In this document: positions 34,097 through 43,479 of the stretch, piece by piece
Position numbering within the stretch: the first letter of the stretch is position 1
How the letters are laid out: each line of letters starts with the position of its first letter
Origin: GCA-002282575 sp964519885
GTDB lineage: Bacteria; Pseudomonadota; Gammaproteobacteria; Thiomicrospirales; Thiomicrospiraceae
Length of the DNA: 64,000 nucleotides
Assembly: GCA_964519885.1 (NCBI GenBank)
Contig: CAZFLX010000013.1
Location: 3,603-67,602, forward strand
Direction: 5' to 3'
The notes under the pieces: generated by a model
Told to the model about the DNA's origin: nothing
The model's database searches: none
What the model saw: only the letters and a program-made list of their open reading frames with translations
Made by a program: the position numbers and the translations under genes

Positions 34097-36658
34097 TTAA
34101 ACAGCCACCACACCGATTTTCTCTAGTTTATCACTCTCGACTTGGTAGTCGGGCAGTTGATCAAACTGTAAGTAACGATACACATCTTTTGCCATGGTAT
34201 CTAGCTTGCCGACATACTCCAAATACTCAGCAGGCGCTGGAATGCGACCGAGTTTCGCAATCACTGCCGACAGCTCGGCCGATCCTAAGTAAACCTGCGC
34301 ATCCTTACCTAAACGGTTTGGGAAGTTACGTGTCGAGGTCGAGAAAACATGCGCACCATCTTTCACCCGCGCTTGGTTACCCATACACAGCGAACAACCT
34401 GGCATTTCCATACGCGCACCCGCACGACCGAAAATACCATAGTAGCCCTCTTCCATCAGCTGATGCTGATCCATTTTCGTGGGTGGCGCAATCCAGAGCG
34501 TGGTCGGCAAGCCACCGATGCCATCTAACACCTTACCCGCCGCACGGTAATGTCCGATGTTGGTCATACAAGAACCAATAAAGACTTCATCGATTTTGTT
34601 ACCTGCAATCGCTGACAAAGGACGCACATCGTCAGGATCGTTCGGGCAAGCCACCAAGGGTTCGGTGATGGTCGCCAAATCGATTTCGATGATTTCGGCG
34701 TATTCCGCATCGGCATCGGCTTTGAGCAAACTGGGGTTCGCTAACCAAGCTTCCATGCCTTCGATGCGACGCTCTAGCGTGCGCACATCTTGGTAACCAT
34801 TGGCAATCATCCAACGCATTAGGGTAATGTTCGAGCGCAGGTATTCGGCAACCGACGCTTCACCTAACTGAATAGTACAACCATTGGCAGAACGCTCGGC
34901 CGAAGCATCAGACAATTCAAACGCCTGCTCCACTTTCAAGTCGGGTAAGCCTTCGATTTCTAAAATGCGACCATTAAAAACGTTGACCTTGCCTTTCTTA
35001 TCGAGCGTGAGTAAACCACGTTGAATGGCAACGTAAGGAATGGCATTCACCAAATCACGCAGGGTAATACCTGGCTGCATTTGGCCTTTGAAACGCACCA
35101 ACACCGACTCTGGCATGTTCAATGGCATCACGCCCAAAGTCGCGGCAAAAGCCACCAAGCCCGATCCTGCTGGGAAGGAAATACCAATCGGGAAACGGGT
35201 ATGCGAATCACCGCCTGTACCAACAGTGTCGGGCAACAACAAACGGTTTAACCACGAGTGAATCACCCCGTCACCTGGGCGCAGCGACACGCCACCACGA
35301 CTGGTGATAAACTCTGGCAAGCTGTGCTGTAACTTCACATCGACAGGTTTGGGGTAAGCGGCAGTATGACAGAAAGACTGCATCACCAAGTCGGCACTGA
35401 AGCCCAAGCAGGCTAGCTCTTTCAACTCATCACGCGTCATCGCGCCCGTGGTGTCTTGCGAACCAACGGTGGTCATGTGGGGTTCGCAGTACTGATTGGC
35501 ACGCACGCCCGTTAAGCCGCAGGCTTTACCGACCATTTTTTGCGCCAGCGTGTAACCCTTGCCCGTATCGTTTGGAATCGATTGACGCAAGAACAACTCA
35601 GACGCAGGTAAACCCAAGGTACGACGCGCACGTTCTGTTAAGGCTCGACCAATAATCAACGGCACGCGACCGCCCGCACGTACTTCATCGGGCATGGTTT
35701 CAGGGGTCAGTGTAAAGGTGCTAATCACCGCACCGTTTTTATGAATTTCGCCTTTGAACGGATAAATGGTAATGACATCGCCCGTTTCCATTTGGGTGAC
35801 ATCGCATTCAATCGGTAAGCTACCTGAATCTTCGGCCGTGTTGAAGAAAATCGGTGCAATTTTGCCACCCAACACCACGCCACCTTGACGCTTGTTCGGC
35901 ACGTGCGGAATGTCATCGCCAAACCACCACATCACCGAGTTCATCGCCGACTTACGTGACGAACCCGTACCCACCACGTCACCGACATAAGCAACAGGAT
36001 GACCTTTTGCTTTTAACTCAGCAACAACGGCAGGTAGATTCGGCACACGATCACGCAACATGGCTACGGCATGAACAGGAATATCTGGACGGCTCCAGGC
36101 TTCGGTTGCAGGCGATAAGTCATCGGTATTGGTTTCGCCAGCCACTTTAAACACGGTGACAGTAATACTTTCGGGCAAAACTGGCTTGCTGGTGAACCAA
36201 TCGGCATTTGCCCAAGACTCGACCAGTTTCTGCGCCCAAGCATTGGTTTTCGCTTTTTCAGTCACATCGTGGTAAGCATCGTAAATTAACAGCGTTTTGC
36301 TTAACGCTTGATAAGCGGCTTCGGCAGTCACTGCATCATCGAGTAAGTCAATTAAAGGCGCGACGTTGTAACCACCAATCATGGTACCCAAGATTTCAGT
36401 CGCACGCACACGATCCATTAACGGACACGCCACTTTGGCTTTAGCCACATCGGCTAAGAAAGCCGCTTTGACATAAGCAGCTTGGTCAACCCCAGGCGGG
36501 ACACAATCGATCAAAAGATGCATCAAGAACTCTGCTTCGCCAGCAGGAGGGTTTTTCAACAATTCAACCAGTTCAGCAACTTGTTCAGCAGTTAAGGGTA
36601 AAGGAGGCACTCCTTCGGCGGCACGTTCGGCGGTGTGTTGACGATAGGCTGTAAGCAT
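34097..36658 (-). CDS. acnB: AcnB, bifunctional aconitate hydratase B
   Basis: Aconitase B isomerises citrate and isocitrate in the TCA cycle (and 2-methyl-cis-aconitate in some bacteria). The 853-residue length and domain order (HEAT-like N-terminus, swivel domain, then the cluster-binding core) fit AcnB. Iron-sulfur ligands are visible in GSCMTNIGHYRAAG and MPGCSLCMGNQAR. The substrate region includes TTVGSQDTTGAMTRDELKEL. The ATG at 36658 is preceded by AGGAGCG. Monocistronic by appearance, with a terminator at 33982-34005. Confidence 0.97.
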   Translation of the reverse strand: MLTAYRQHTAERAAEGVPPLPLTAEQVAELVELLKNPPAGEAEFLMHLLIDCVPPGVDQAAYVKAAFLADVAKAKVACPLMDRVRATEILGTMIGGYNVAPLIDLLDDAVTAEAAYQALSKTLLIYDAYHDVTEKAKTNAWAQKLVESWANADWFTSKPVLPESITVTVFKVAGETNTDDLSPATEAWSRPDIPVHAVAMLRDRVPNLPAVVAELKAKGHPVAYVGDVVGTGSSRKSAMNSVMWWFGDDIPHVPNKRQGGVVLGGKIAPIFFNTAEDSGSLPIECDVTQMETGDVITIYPFKGEIHKNGAVISTFTLTPETMPDEVRAGGRVPLIIGRALTERARRTLGLPASELFLRQSIPNDTGKGYTLAQKMVGKACGLTGVRANQYCEPHMTTVGSQDTTGAMTRDELKELACLGFSADLVMQSFCHTAAYPKPVDVKLQHSLPEFITSRGGVSLRPGDGVIHSWLNRLLLPDTVGTGGDSHTRFPIGISFPAGSGLVAFAATLGVMPLNMPESVLVRFKGQMQPGITLRDLVNAIPYVAIQRGLLTLDKKGKVNVFNGRILEIEGLPDLKVEQAFELSDASAERSANGCTIQLGEASVAEYLRSNITLMRWMIANGYQDVRTLERRIEGMEAWLANPSLLKADADAEYAEIIEIDLATITEPLVACPNDPDDVRPLSAIAGNKIDEVFIGSCMTNIGHYRAAGKVLDGIGGLPTTLWIAPPTKMDQHQLMEEGYYGIFGRAGARMEMPGCSLCMGNQARVKDGAHVFSTSTRNFPNRLGKDAQVYLGSAELSAVIAKLGRIPAPAEYLEYVGKLDTMAKDVYRYLQFDQLPDYQVESDKLEKIGVVAV

Positions 36659-36758
36659 AACAAGGCGCTCCTGAATCGACGATAATTAAATTAGGGTTAA
36701 TTTTAACAAAAAACCACAGACTCGGGCAGATTTTAAAAGGACACCAAATTACCTAGCC

Positions 36759-38036
36759 TTAATTTAGGTTCAAAAATTGATTCACAACCAACGCCATACT
36801 CAATCCGATACCAATGAGCAACAAACCTGGCAAGGCATCACGACTTAATGATTTTCCACCAATACCCAGCACTAAGCCAATTTTAAACACGAGATTCGCT
36901 AACAAAGCCAAACTCACCGCAATCACCGCGTCATCTAAGGAAACACGATCAATCGCAAGCAAACGAAGCGTAGAAAGCGCACTAGCATTAGCGTCCGTCA
37001 AGCCTGAAACAAAAGCAACCGCAAACAGACCACCTTGTCCAACCTGATCCTGCAACCACCCTGCTGTCAACAAAACTACCGCGTAAAGTAAACCAAAGGA
37101 CAAGGCTGTTTTTAGTTCAGTAGGATTTGTCACTTGGGGTAAAGGCAACTCCCCCGCATGAGATAAACTGCGCCAACGGTAGGCAATCATTAACAACCCA
37201 GGAATAATGCCCGAGATAAAAATAAAGGCAATATCGTTCAACAGACTCGGCGCAACCACAACGGCTATAATACCTAAGCGAATCATTACCATTACATTAG
37301 CAATTAAAATCACTACCGCCGACATGGAAACTAAACACGCATCACTAGCAGCATGACGAGAAAACATCATTGTTGTTGCTGTTGAAGATGCCAGACCACC
37401 AAATACGCCTAATAAAGCGGCACCATATTTAGCACCAACAATTCTGAGGGCTAAATAACCCGCCAACGCCATACCCGAAATCAACACCACCATCCACCAT
37501 ATCTGTTGTGGATTGAAGGCACCATTCGGTCCCATGTTTTCATTAGGCAAAATCGGTAAAATAACCAGAAATAGCACCGAAAACTGTAAAATGGAATCTG
37601 TGTCGCGGCGCGTCATGCGCTCACTCAGTTGCTTTAGCTCCGCTTTCATATACAAAAGTATGGTGGTGGCGATGGCTAACATCACCGCCAAGCTCGTCAA
37701 ATCATACCAAATAGCAACACCCAGCCCATAGGTAATCAGCAAAGCAACTTCTGTGGTGAAACCTCGATTTTTTTCAGCAACTTGACTGAAAAAACTACCC
37801 GAAATCATTGTCATGGCTACCACAAACAATCCTACAGCAATCAACCATTCACTCGCCTGCTGTTCTGCCAGCATTGTCAATAAAGTCCCTAATACGGCTA
37901 CCAGTGAAAAAGTACGAAAACCTGCAATCGAATTGGCTGAACGCTCGCGTTCCATGCCAATCAGCAAACCAATCGCCGCCGAGGTTAAGAAAGCCTCGAC
38001 GGGCTTTGCTAATTCAGGGGTAATAAAAGACAGCAT
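36759..38036 (-). CDS. MgtC/DUF4010-type integral membrane protein
   Basis: A 425-residue protein with about 12 hydrophobic helices. The N-terminal part (AAIGLLIGMERERSANSIAG, FRTFSLVAVLGTLLTML) has the MgtC/SapB-like signature with the conserved Glu-Arg pair. The C-terminal part (from about 180) matches the DUF4010 family pattern (GVFGGLASSTATTMMFSRHA and FVSGLTDANASALSTLRLL). Substrate and role are not established for this family. It stands between acnB and a minus-strand esterase with gaps of 100 and 56 bases, so co-transcription is uncertain. Confidence 0.75.
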   Translation of the reverse strand: MLSFITPELAKPVEAFLTSAAIGLLIGMERERSANSIAGFRTFSLVAVLGTLLTMLAEQQASEWLIAVGLFVVAMTMISGSFFSQVAEKNRGFTTEVALLITYGLGVAIWYDLTSLAVMLAIATTILLYMKAELKQLSERMTRRDTDSILQFSVLFLVILPILPNENMGPNGAFNPQQIWWMVVLISGMALAGYLALRIVGAKYGAALLGVFGGLASSTATTMMFSRHAASDACLVSMSAVVILIANVMVMIRLGIIAVVVAPSLLNDIAFIFISGIIPGLLMIAYRWRSLSHAGELPLPQVTNPTELKTALSFGLLYAVVLLTAGWLQDQVGQGGLFAVAFVSGLTDANASALSTLRLLAIDRVSLDDAVIAVSLALLANLVFKIGLVLGIGGKSLSRDALPGLLLIGIGLSMALVVNQFLNLN

Positions 38037-38092
38037 CTATAAAGCTCACCTTATGTTAAGCCGAACAGTCGATTAAAATGGGCAGATAACCT

Positions 38093-38989
38093 TTAGTTAG
38101 CGGCATGTTTATTGTGCTCAGACAAAGAGTCTCCTCGAAAAAAACTCAGCATACGTCGCAATACTGACTCATTACCTAACCATTCAATAAAAGGCGTTAC
38201 TGTGCCGACGTGACCCATATCAGCATAAAACTCAACTTCTACAGGAGCGCCTGCTGCCTGCAATAATTGGGCAAGACTTTTCGTGTTACTGGGATAAACC
38301 AGTCCATCATCTAAACCATGTATCAACAATATGGGCGGCGTTTTAGCAGAAACATAACGAATCGGCTGTGCAGCCTGTAAACCCGCTTCATCAGTAAAAA
38401 TCGGGCGATACTTAGCACCTAAGGTGGCAGCGAAATCTGCGGGTGTTGATAAGCCCACTACGCCTGCAAGCTGTTCAGGCTTCAAATCATATTGTGCTAA
38501 AAAGCGGGTATCTAACGCCAATAAACTGGCAATATGCGCCCCAGCAGAATGACCAACCACGAACACACCATTGTCTTGCACAGACCAACGATCTAACTGC
38601 CCCCATGTCCAAGCTAAAGCCTGAGCAGAATCCTCAACAAACACAGGAAAACGAACTTTGGGATACAACCGATAATCAGCGATGACCACGGTAAAACCCT
38701 GACGCGTTAAATTTCGGGCAACAAAACGATACTCAGCCTTATCGCCCGACATCCAGCTACCGCCATAAATAAAAAACACCAGCTTACCATTACTTTTCTT
38801 TGGGAAGTAGGCATCTAATTGTTGACGAGGTAAATCACCATAAGCGTAAGTTTCTACCCGACTGATACCATCATCCTGACCAATCGCATTCACCAAGGTT
38901 AGGGGGCTACACGCAGCCAGAACAGAAACCAAAACACCCAGCAGCGATACGATGATTAAACGAGGCGTTCTGAATGAATTTATTCGCAT
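38093..38989 (-). CDS. Putative lipoprotein alpha/beta hydrolase (BD-FAE-like esterase)
   Basis: A 298-residue hydrolase with a signal peptide ending in the lipobox VLAAC (Cys about residue 27), so it is probably lipid-anchored. The oxyanion-hole segment is VFFIYGGSWMSGDK (YGG in place of HGG), the nucleophile is in GHSAGAH, and a later GHVG histidine and the DDGLVYP aspartate complete a plausible triad. The pattern resembles carboxylesterases and feruloyl-esterase-like BD-FAE proteins. Substrate unknown. It diverges from purB. Confidence 0.72.
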   Translation of the reverse strand: MRINSFRTPRLIIVSLLGVLVSVLAACSPLTLVNAIGQDDGISRVETYAYGDLPRQQLDAYFPKKSNGKLVFFIYGGSWMSGDKAEYRFVARNLTRQGFTVVIADYRLYPKVRFPVFVEDSAQALAWTWGQLDRWSVQDNGVFVVGHSAGAHIASLLALDTRFLAQYDLKPEQLAGVVGLSTPADFAATLGAKYRPIFTDEAGLQAAQPIRYVSAKTPPILLIHGLDDGLVYPSNTKSLAQLLQAAGAPVEVEFYADMGHVGTVTPFIEWLGNESVLRRMLSFFRGDSLSEHNKHAAN

Positions 38990-39157
38990 TAACCAGCTCC
39001 AGATATTGTTAACATAAGCGTTGCTTTAAAGCTGCAACAACCAACAGTTTATTTTATGTTAGCCTGATAATAAAGCAAAGCTTCAACATACAAGCGTTAA
39101 AGCACAACTTGCGGTAAAATATGACACAGTTTTTGTCTTTACACAGGATTTAATTGC

Positions 39158-40558
39158 ATGGAACTTTCTGAATTAACCGCCATTTCTCCCATCGACGGTC
39201 GTTACGGCGCGCGCTTATCACCGCTTAAAGCCATTTTCAGTGAATACGGACTGATTAAATACCGTACTGCAGTGGAAGTGGCTTGGTTAATTGCTTTGTC
39301 GGAAGAGTCTGGAATTAGCGAAGTTCCTGCCCTTTCAGCCGATGCGAAATCACATTTAGAACGTCTGGTTTCAGGTTTTGACATTACCCTAGCACAAGCG
39401 GTCAAAACACACGAAAAAACCACTAACCACGACGTTAAAGCCGTTGAGTATGCCATTAAGGACCATATTCAAAGCAATGCTGAATTGGCCAAGGTGATGG
39501 AATTTGTGCATTTTGCGTGCACCAGCGAAGACATCAACAACCTATCTTATGCACTGATGTTAAAAGACGCACGCGAGACGGTATTGTTACCGACTATGCA
39601 ACAAGTGATTGATGCCATGACGCAAAAAACACTCGATTATGCCGATGTTGCCTTGCTTGCACGTACTCACGGTCAACCCGCAAGCCCAACCACCATGGGT
39701 AAAGAATGGGCAGTACTGACTTATCGTTTAGCCCGTCAACGTGCGCAACTGGCTAAAGTTCCGTTACTGGGAAAAATCAATGGTGCAACGGCCAATTACA
39801 ATGCACACCTTGCTTCTTACCCAAGCGTTGATTGGACGGCCTTATCACAAAAAGTCATTACGGGATTAGGTCTGGTTTACAATCCTTACACCACACAAAT
39901 CGAACCTCACGATTATATTGCTGAATACTTACAAGCCATCGAGCGCTTCAATACCATTTTGATCGATTTTGATCGTGATATCTGGTCTTACATCAGCAAC
40001 GGTTTCTTCAAGCAAAAAGTCATTGCAGGCGAAGTGGGTTCGTCGGCTATGCCACATAAGGTCAACCCGATTGACTTTGAAAACTCAGAAGGCAATTTGG
40101 GTATTGCGAATGCGCTGATGGCTCATTTAGCAGCGAAATTACCCATTTCCCGCTGGCAGCGTGACTTAACCGATTCAACCGTGTTACGGAACCTAGGTGT
40201 TGGTATTGCGCACAGCATGATTGCTTATCAAGCAACGCTTAAAGGCATCAGCAAGCTCGAAATTAATGAAGCGGTGATTGCCGCCGACTTAGATAACAAC
40301 TGGGAAGTTCTGGCTGAAGCCGTGCAAACTGTGATGCGTCGTCATGGCATCGAGAAGCCTTACGAAAAACTGAAAGAGCTAACACGTGGCAACAAGCTGA
40401 ACGCCGAAGGTATGCGTGAGTTCATTGCCAAACAAGACTTACCGGCTGAAGCTAAGGCTTATTTAAGTCACCTCAGCCCTGCTAGCTACATCGGTAATGC
40501 GGTGGCTCAAGCCAAACGCATTAAAGAAGAATTAGCGAACATTGATGCCAGCTGTTAA
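39158..40558 (+). CDS. purB: PurB, adenylosuccinate lyase
   Basis: PurB catalyses two fumarate-releasing steps in purine synthesis (SAICAR to AICAR, adenylosuccinate to AMP). The fumarase/aspartase-superfamily signature is exact: GSSAMPHKVNPIDFENSEG. The substrate loops HFACTSEDINN and ARTHGQPASPTTMGKE are intact. Length 466 is close to the E. coli enzyme. The ATG follows AGGA by about ten bases. In E. coli the gene is adjacent to hflD; here hflD lies at the other end of the flagellar block. Confidence 0.97.
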   Translation: MELSELTAISPIDGRYGARLSPLKAIFSEYGLIKYRTAVEVAWLIALSEESGISEVPALSADAKSHLERLVSGFDITLAQAVKTHEKTTNHDVKAVEYAIKDHIQSNAELAKVMEFVHFACTSEDINNLSYALMLKDARETVLLPTMQQVIDAMTQKTLDYADVALLARTHGQPASPTTMGKEWAVLTYRLARQRAQLAKVPLLGKINGATANYNAHLASYPSVDWTALSQKVITGLGLVYNPYTTQIEPHDYIAEYLQAIERFNTILIDFDRDIWSYISNGFFKQKVIAGEVGSSAMPHKVNPIDFENSEGNLGIANALMAHLAAKLPISRWQRDLTDSTVLRNLGVGIAHSMIAYQATLKGISKLEINEAVIAADLDNNWEVLAEAVQTVMRRHGIEKPYEKLKELTRGNKLNAEGMREFIAKQDLPAEAKAYLSHLSPASYIGNAVAQAKRIKEELANIDASC

Positions 40559-40602
40559 TTAAATCGTCCCTCGAATCATTACAATCTTTTTAGGAGTTAC
40601 AC

Positions 40603-41382
40603 ATGAGTTTTCTAGCTAACAAACGCGCCTTGGTTATTGGTGTTGCTAATGATCGTTCGATTGCTTGGGGTATTGCCAAACAATTACACGCCCAAGGTGC
40701 AGATGTAATTTTGACTTACCAAAGTGACAAATTAAAAAGCCGTGTTGAAGCTGCTGCGGCTGAGTTAAATTCTCCCGCGATTTTCCCACTCGATGCCACC
40801 AGTGATGAGCAAATCGCCGCTTGTATGGAAGGTGTAAAAAGCGTTTGGGCGGATGGTTTTGATATTTTAGTACACAGTATTGCTTACGCACCTAAAAATG
40901 AACTTGATGGCAAAATGATCGAAAACGGTACGCGTGAGGGTTTCCATACCGCTATGGAAGTGAGTGTTTACAGCTTAACCGCTTTAACCAAAGCGGCTTA
41001 CCCGCTGATGAAAGGTCGTCAAGCCAGCATCATCAACCTATCTTATTTAGGTGCTGTACGCGCTGTTCCTAACTACAACACCATGGGTATTGCCAAAGCA
41101 GCTCTGGAAGCAACTACACGTTACTTAGCGGTCGATTTAGGTAAAGAAGGCATTCGTGTGAACAGTATTTCTGCAGGTCCCATTCGCACCCTAGCTGCCA
41201 GTGGCATCAAAGACTTCCGTACCATGCTGGACAATGTCGCTGAGATGACGCCTACTGGTAAAAATGTCACCATTGAAGAAGTGGGCAACACGGCGGCTTT
41301 CCTGGCATCTGACTTATCAAGCGGTATTACTGGTCACGTTATTTATGTAGACGGTGGTTTTAATATTATTGCCGCTGCTTAA
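40603..41382 (+). CDS. fabI: FabI, enoyl-ACP reductase
   Basis: An NADH-dependent short-chain reductase for the last step of the fatty-acid elongation cycle. The N-terminal cofactor site is VIGVANDRSIAWGIAKQL. The catalytic residues fit Y148 (LSYLG), Y158 and K165 (YNTMGIAKAAL), the spacing typical of FabI. The C-terminal DGGFNI is conserved. Length 259 is normal. It lies 44 bases after purB on the same strand and is followed by a strong terminator, so the two may be co-transcribed. Confidence 0.97.
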   Translation: MSFLANKRALVIGVANDRSIAWGIAKQLHAQGADVILTYQSDKLKSRVEAAAAELNSPAIFPLDATSDEQIAACMEGVKSVWADGFDILVHSIAYAPKNELDGKMIENGTREGFHTAMEVSVYSLTALTKAAYPLMKGRQASIINLSYLGAVRAVPNYNTMGIAKAALEATTRYLAVDLGKEGIRVNSISAGPIRTLAASGIKDFRTMLDNVAEMTPTGKNVTIEEVGNTAAFLASDLSSGITGHVIYVDGGFNIIAAA

Positions 41383-41413
41383 TCCTTAACACACTCCTTA
41401 AGGTCTCAAAAAA

Positions 41414-41439
41414 GCCTCAGCAGATGCTGAGGCTTTTTT
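41414..41439 (+). terminator. Intrinsic terminator after fabI
   Basis: GCCTCAGC (41414-41421), loop AGAT, GCTGAGGC (41426-41433), then six Ts. The left side is flanked by As, so it could also work on the minus strand. Confidence 0.92.
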
Positions 41440-41499
41440 CATCTTCTATGCTTGCCTTAACCATTAATAGAACTTTTCTTCAATTTCGAATAGTCTTGA

Positions 41500-41528
41500 T
41501 TGACATGATGGATGCTTGCCGTTAAATT
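41500..41528 (+). promoter_or_regulatory. Sigma-70 promoter of the secreted hydrolase
   Basis: TTGACA (41500-41505), 17 bases, then TAAATT (41523-41528, four of six to consensus), about 46 bases upstream of the ATG at 41575. Fits a monocistronic unit bounded by two terminators. Confidence 0.6.
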
Positions 41529-41574
41529 TAAGTAGTATTCATTACCCACATCCACAACAGAAAGAGAGAAGACC

Positions 41575-42462
41575 ATGAAAAAACTATCTGCTATTCTATT
41601 CGCCAGTCTACTCAGTGTTTCTAGCCTTGCATCGGCTGAAGATGTCAAACAAACCTATCAAGGTAAAACCTTAAACGCGAACTTGGTCTATGCCGACGGC
41701 AAAAGTTATGGTGACAATGTTGTGTTATTGTTGCACGGTACGCTCACGCATAATGGTCGCTCTACCTACGCCGATTTACAAAATAATTTAGCCAAAGAAG
41801 GCATTACCAGCTTGTCAATGAACCTCTCGCTGGGACTGAGTGACCGTCGAGGTGAATACGATTGTGCAACACCTCACACTCACAAACATACCGATGCGAT
41901 TGCCGAAGTGGGCGTGTGGATGGACTGGTTAAAACAACAAGGTGTTAAGAAAGTCACTGTTATGGGTCACTCTCGTGGCGGTAACCAAATTGCATGGTAT
42001 GTCAGTGAGAAAGATAGCGACAGCATCAACAAGGTTGTTTTGTTAGCACCTGCTACCGGCGAGCAACAATCTGGTAAAGAGTATCAAGAAAAATATGGTA
42101 AACCTTTAAATTCGGTACTGAAAACCGCCAAAGATATGGTCAAAGCGGGTAAAGGCAAAGAGATGATGAAGGATACCGACTTTATCTACTGTGAGAAAGC
42201 ACAGGTGACAGCTGAAGCCTTTGTCGATTACTATGACGTTAAACCGAAATTTGACACACCAACGGTACTTAAGTCGATCAAAAAACCAACACTGGTTATT
42301 GTCGGTTCTGAAGACACCGTGGTTCCTGAACTGCCCAAACGCTTAGAAGCGATTAAAGGTCAGAAAAATGTGACCATTACCACCATTGATGGTGGCGACC
42401 ACTTCTTTGTTGATTTAGCCAATGAAGATGTCGCCACTGCTGTAGCTAAATTTATTAAATAA
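41575..42462 (+). CDS. Secreted alpha/beta hydrolase
   Basis: A 295-residue protein with a clear signal peptide (KKLSAILFASLLSVSSLASA, cleavage near residue 21). Mature features: HG oxyanion loop (VVLLLHGTLTHNG), nucleophile in MGHSRGGNQ, acid in VGSEDTVVPE and histidine in GGDHFF, a standard alpha/beta hydrolase triad. Two cysteines (YDCATPH and YCEKA) may form a disulfide in the periplasm. The substrate is not recognisable. The start is preceded by GAGAGAAGACC. It has its own promoter and a terminator. Confidence 0.8.
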   Translation: MKKLSAILFASLLSVSSLASAEDVKQTYQGKTLNANLVYADGKSYGDNVVLLLHGTLTHNGRSTYADLQNNLAKEGITSLSMNLSLGLSDRRGEYDCATPHTHKHTDAIAEVGVWMDWLKQQGVKKVTVMGHSRGGNQIAWYVSEKDSDSINKVVLLAPATGEQQSGKEYQEKYGKPLNSVLKTAKDMVKAGKGKEMMKDTDFIYCEKAQVTAEAFVDYYDVKPKFDTPTVLKSIKKPTLVIVGSEDTVVPELPKRLEAIKGQKNVTITTIDGGDHFFVDLANEDVATAVAKFIK

Positions 42463-42487
42463 CCATTAAATTTATTAGAAAAACTAA

Positions 42488-42517
42488 AACCTCTTGCTCC
42501 TAGCAAGAGGTTTTTTT
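42488..42517 (+). terminator. Intrinsic terminator after the secreted hydrolase
   Basis: CCTCTTGCT (42490-42498), loop CCT, AGCAAGAGG (42502-42510), followed by seven Ts; flanking AA/TT extends the stem. It lies between convergent genes and just downstream of the minus-strand operon end at 42535. Confidence 0.92.
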
Positions 42518-42534
42518 GTTTGGACTGATTTTGC

Positions 42535-43479
42535 TTATCCAATTGAAATCATGCGATAGGCAATGGTGTTTTGATAAATTAGTGGGTAGTGATAGTGACA
42601 AGTGACTAAACCATCAACTGGGGCATAAAGTTTCTCTTTCAATGAACCATCCAACGCATCAAAAACCTTACCCAATAAATCACCTTTTTGCACAAAACTG
42701 CCAACCACTTGTCGGGGCTCAAATACCCCCGCCCTTTGAGCGGGAATCAGCGTAATGGCTTCTTGCGTAATGATATTCGTATCATAACCGGCAAAAATTT
42801 GCGTGCGAATCGCCCCAATTTTCGCTAAAAAACGAATCAAGGCATCCAGTAACTGATGCGTACTTTCGCGATGAATTTGCTGTTTATTGCCAAACACCAG
42901 GCCATAGCTTTTGGTTTCCCAAACCGACCAGTTGTATTGCAGACTGCCTGCATCACTGGGTACAAAATCACGATAGTGGGCAAACTGTAAGCCAAAGTAT
43001 TTCGCTGCTTGGGCATCTTCAAAACCAGACTTGATCATACGCACATAGGGCATACAATCATATTGGTCACGTCGGTCTTCTAATTCGACACCCCACTCAA
43101 AACCTTTCACCTGCTCGAATAATTGATGGGCGATTCGTTGGGTCGTTTCACCCGCATCAAAACCCGGAAACATGGCATTAATGTCCGTTTTGTCTAATGG
43201 CCAATGACGCTCGCCCATGTTAAAGCCAAAGGTATTCACCGCAGGAACCACCAGAATATCACCGGTAATAAAACTCGGATCCGCTTCTTGACGAACCTTC
43301 AAAAAATTCACTAATTGAGCAGCAACGTGCATCTGCGCCAGCTCATGTCCATTCAATCCCGCAACGATGGCAACCGATGTTTGCGAATCTTGTTTGTCTT
43401 GCGGCTGAAAACGAAATCCATCAACTCGAAAATCATCACGACTGGGGGAGGCTAAACGCACTAGCGGTTCTCGAATCAT
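42535..43479 (-). CDS. Aspartoacylase/succinylglutamate-desuccinylase-like protein with altered zinc ligands
   Basis: A 314-residue paralogue of the next upstream gene. Shared landmarks include the strand before the metal motif, the DINAMFPGFDAGETTQRIAH block (DLNRIFPG in the paralogue) and the C-terminal barrel-sandwich part (GSFVQKGDLLGKVFDALDG). The metal motif HGxE is replaced by N43-G44-H45-E46 (paralogue H43-G-D-E46), and the IDIH motif is replaced by GVELED. A zinc site of the usual kind therefore seems lost or rearranged. ATG 43479 overlaps the previous stop by four bases; the frame's TTG at 43485 is rejected. Last gene of the ATP-grasp operon. It may be a regulatory pseudoenzyme or have a changed metal site; function unknown. 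Confidence 0.75.
   Translation of the reverse strand: MIREPLVRLASPSRDDFRVDGFRFQPQDKQDSQTSVAIVAGLNGHELAQMHVAAQLVNFLKVRQEADPSFITGDILVVPAVNTFGFNMGERHWPLDKTDINAMFPGFDAGETTQRIAHQLFEQVKGFEWGVELEDRRDQYDCMPYVRMIKSGFEDAQAAKYFGLQFAHYRDFVPSDAGSLQYNWSVWETKSYGLVFGNKQQIHRESTHQLLDALIRFLAKIGAIRTQIFAGYDTNIITQEAITLIPAQRAGVFEPRQVVGSFVQKGDLLGKVFDALDGSLKEKLYAPVDGLVTCHYHYPLIYQNTIAYRMISIG

Noticed and set aside
32878..34097. Frameshifted N-terminal domain of flrA upstream
   Set aside because: No receiver-like translation is seen in any minus-strand frame between flrA and acnB, and the space holds a promoter and a terminator instead.
34084..34581. 165-codon plus-strand frame opposite acnB
   Set aside because: Composition typical of an antisense frame and fully covered by acnB.
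36659..36758. Clear promoter for acnB
   Set aside because: A TAAAAT-like -10 is present on the minus strand but no acceptable -35 at 16-18 bases; not listed as a feature.
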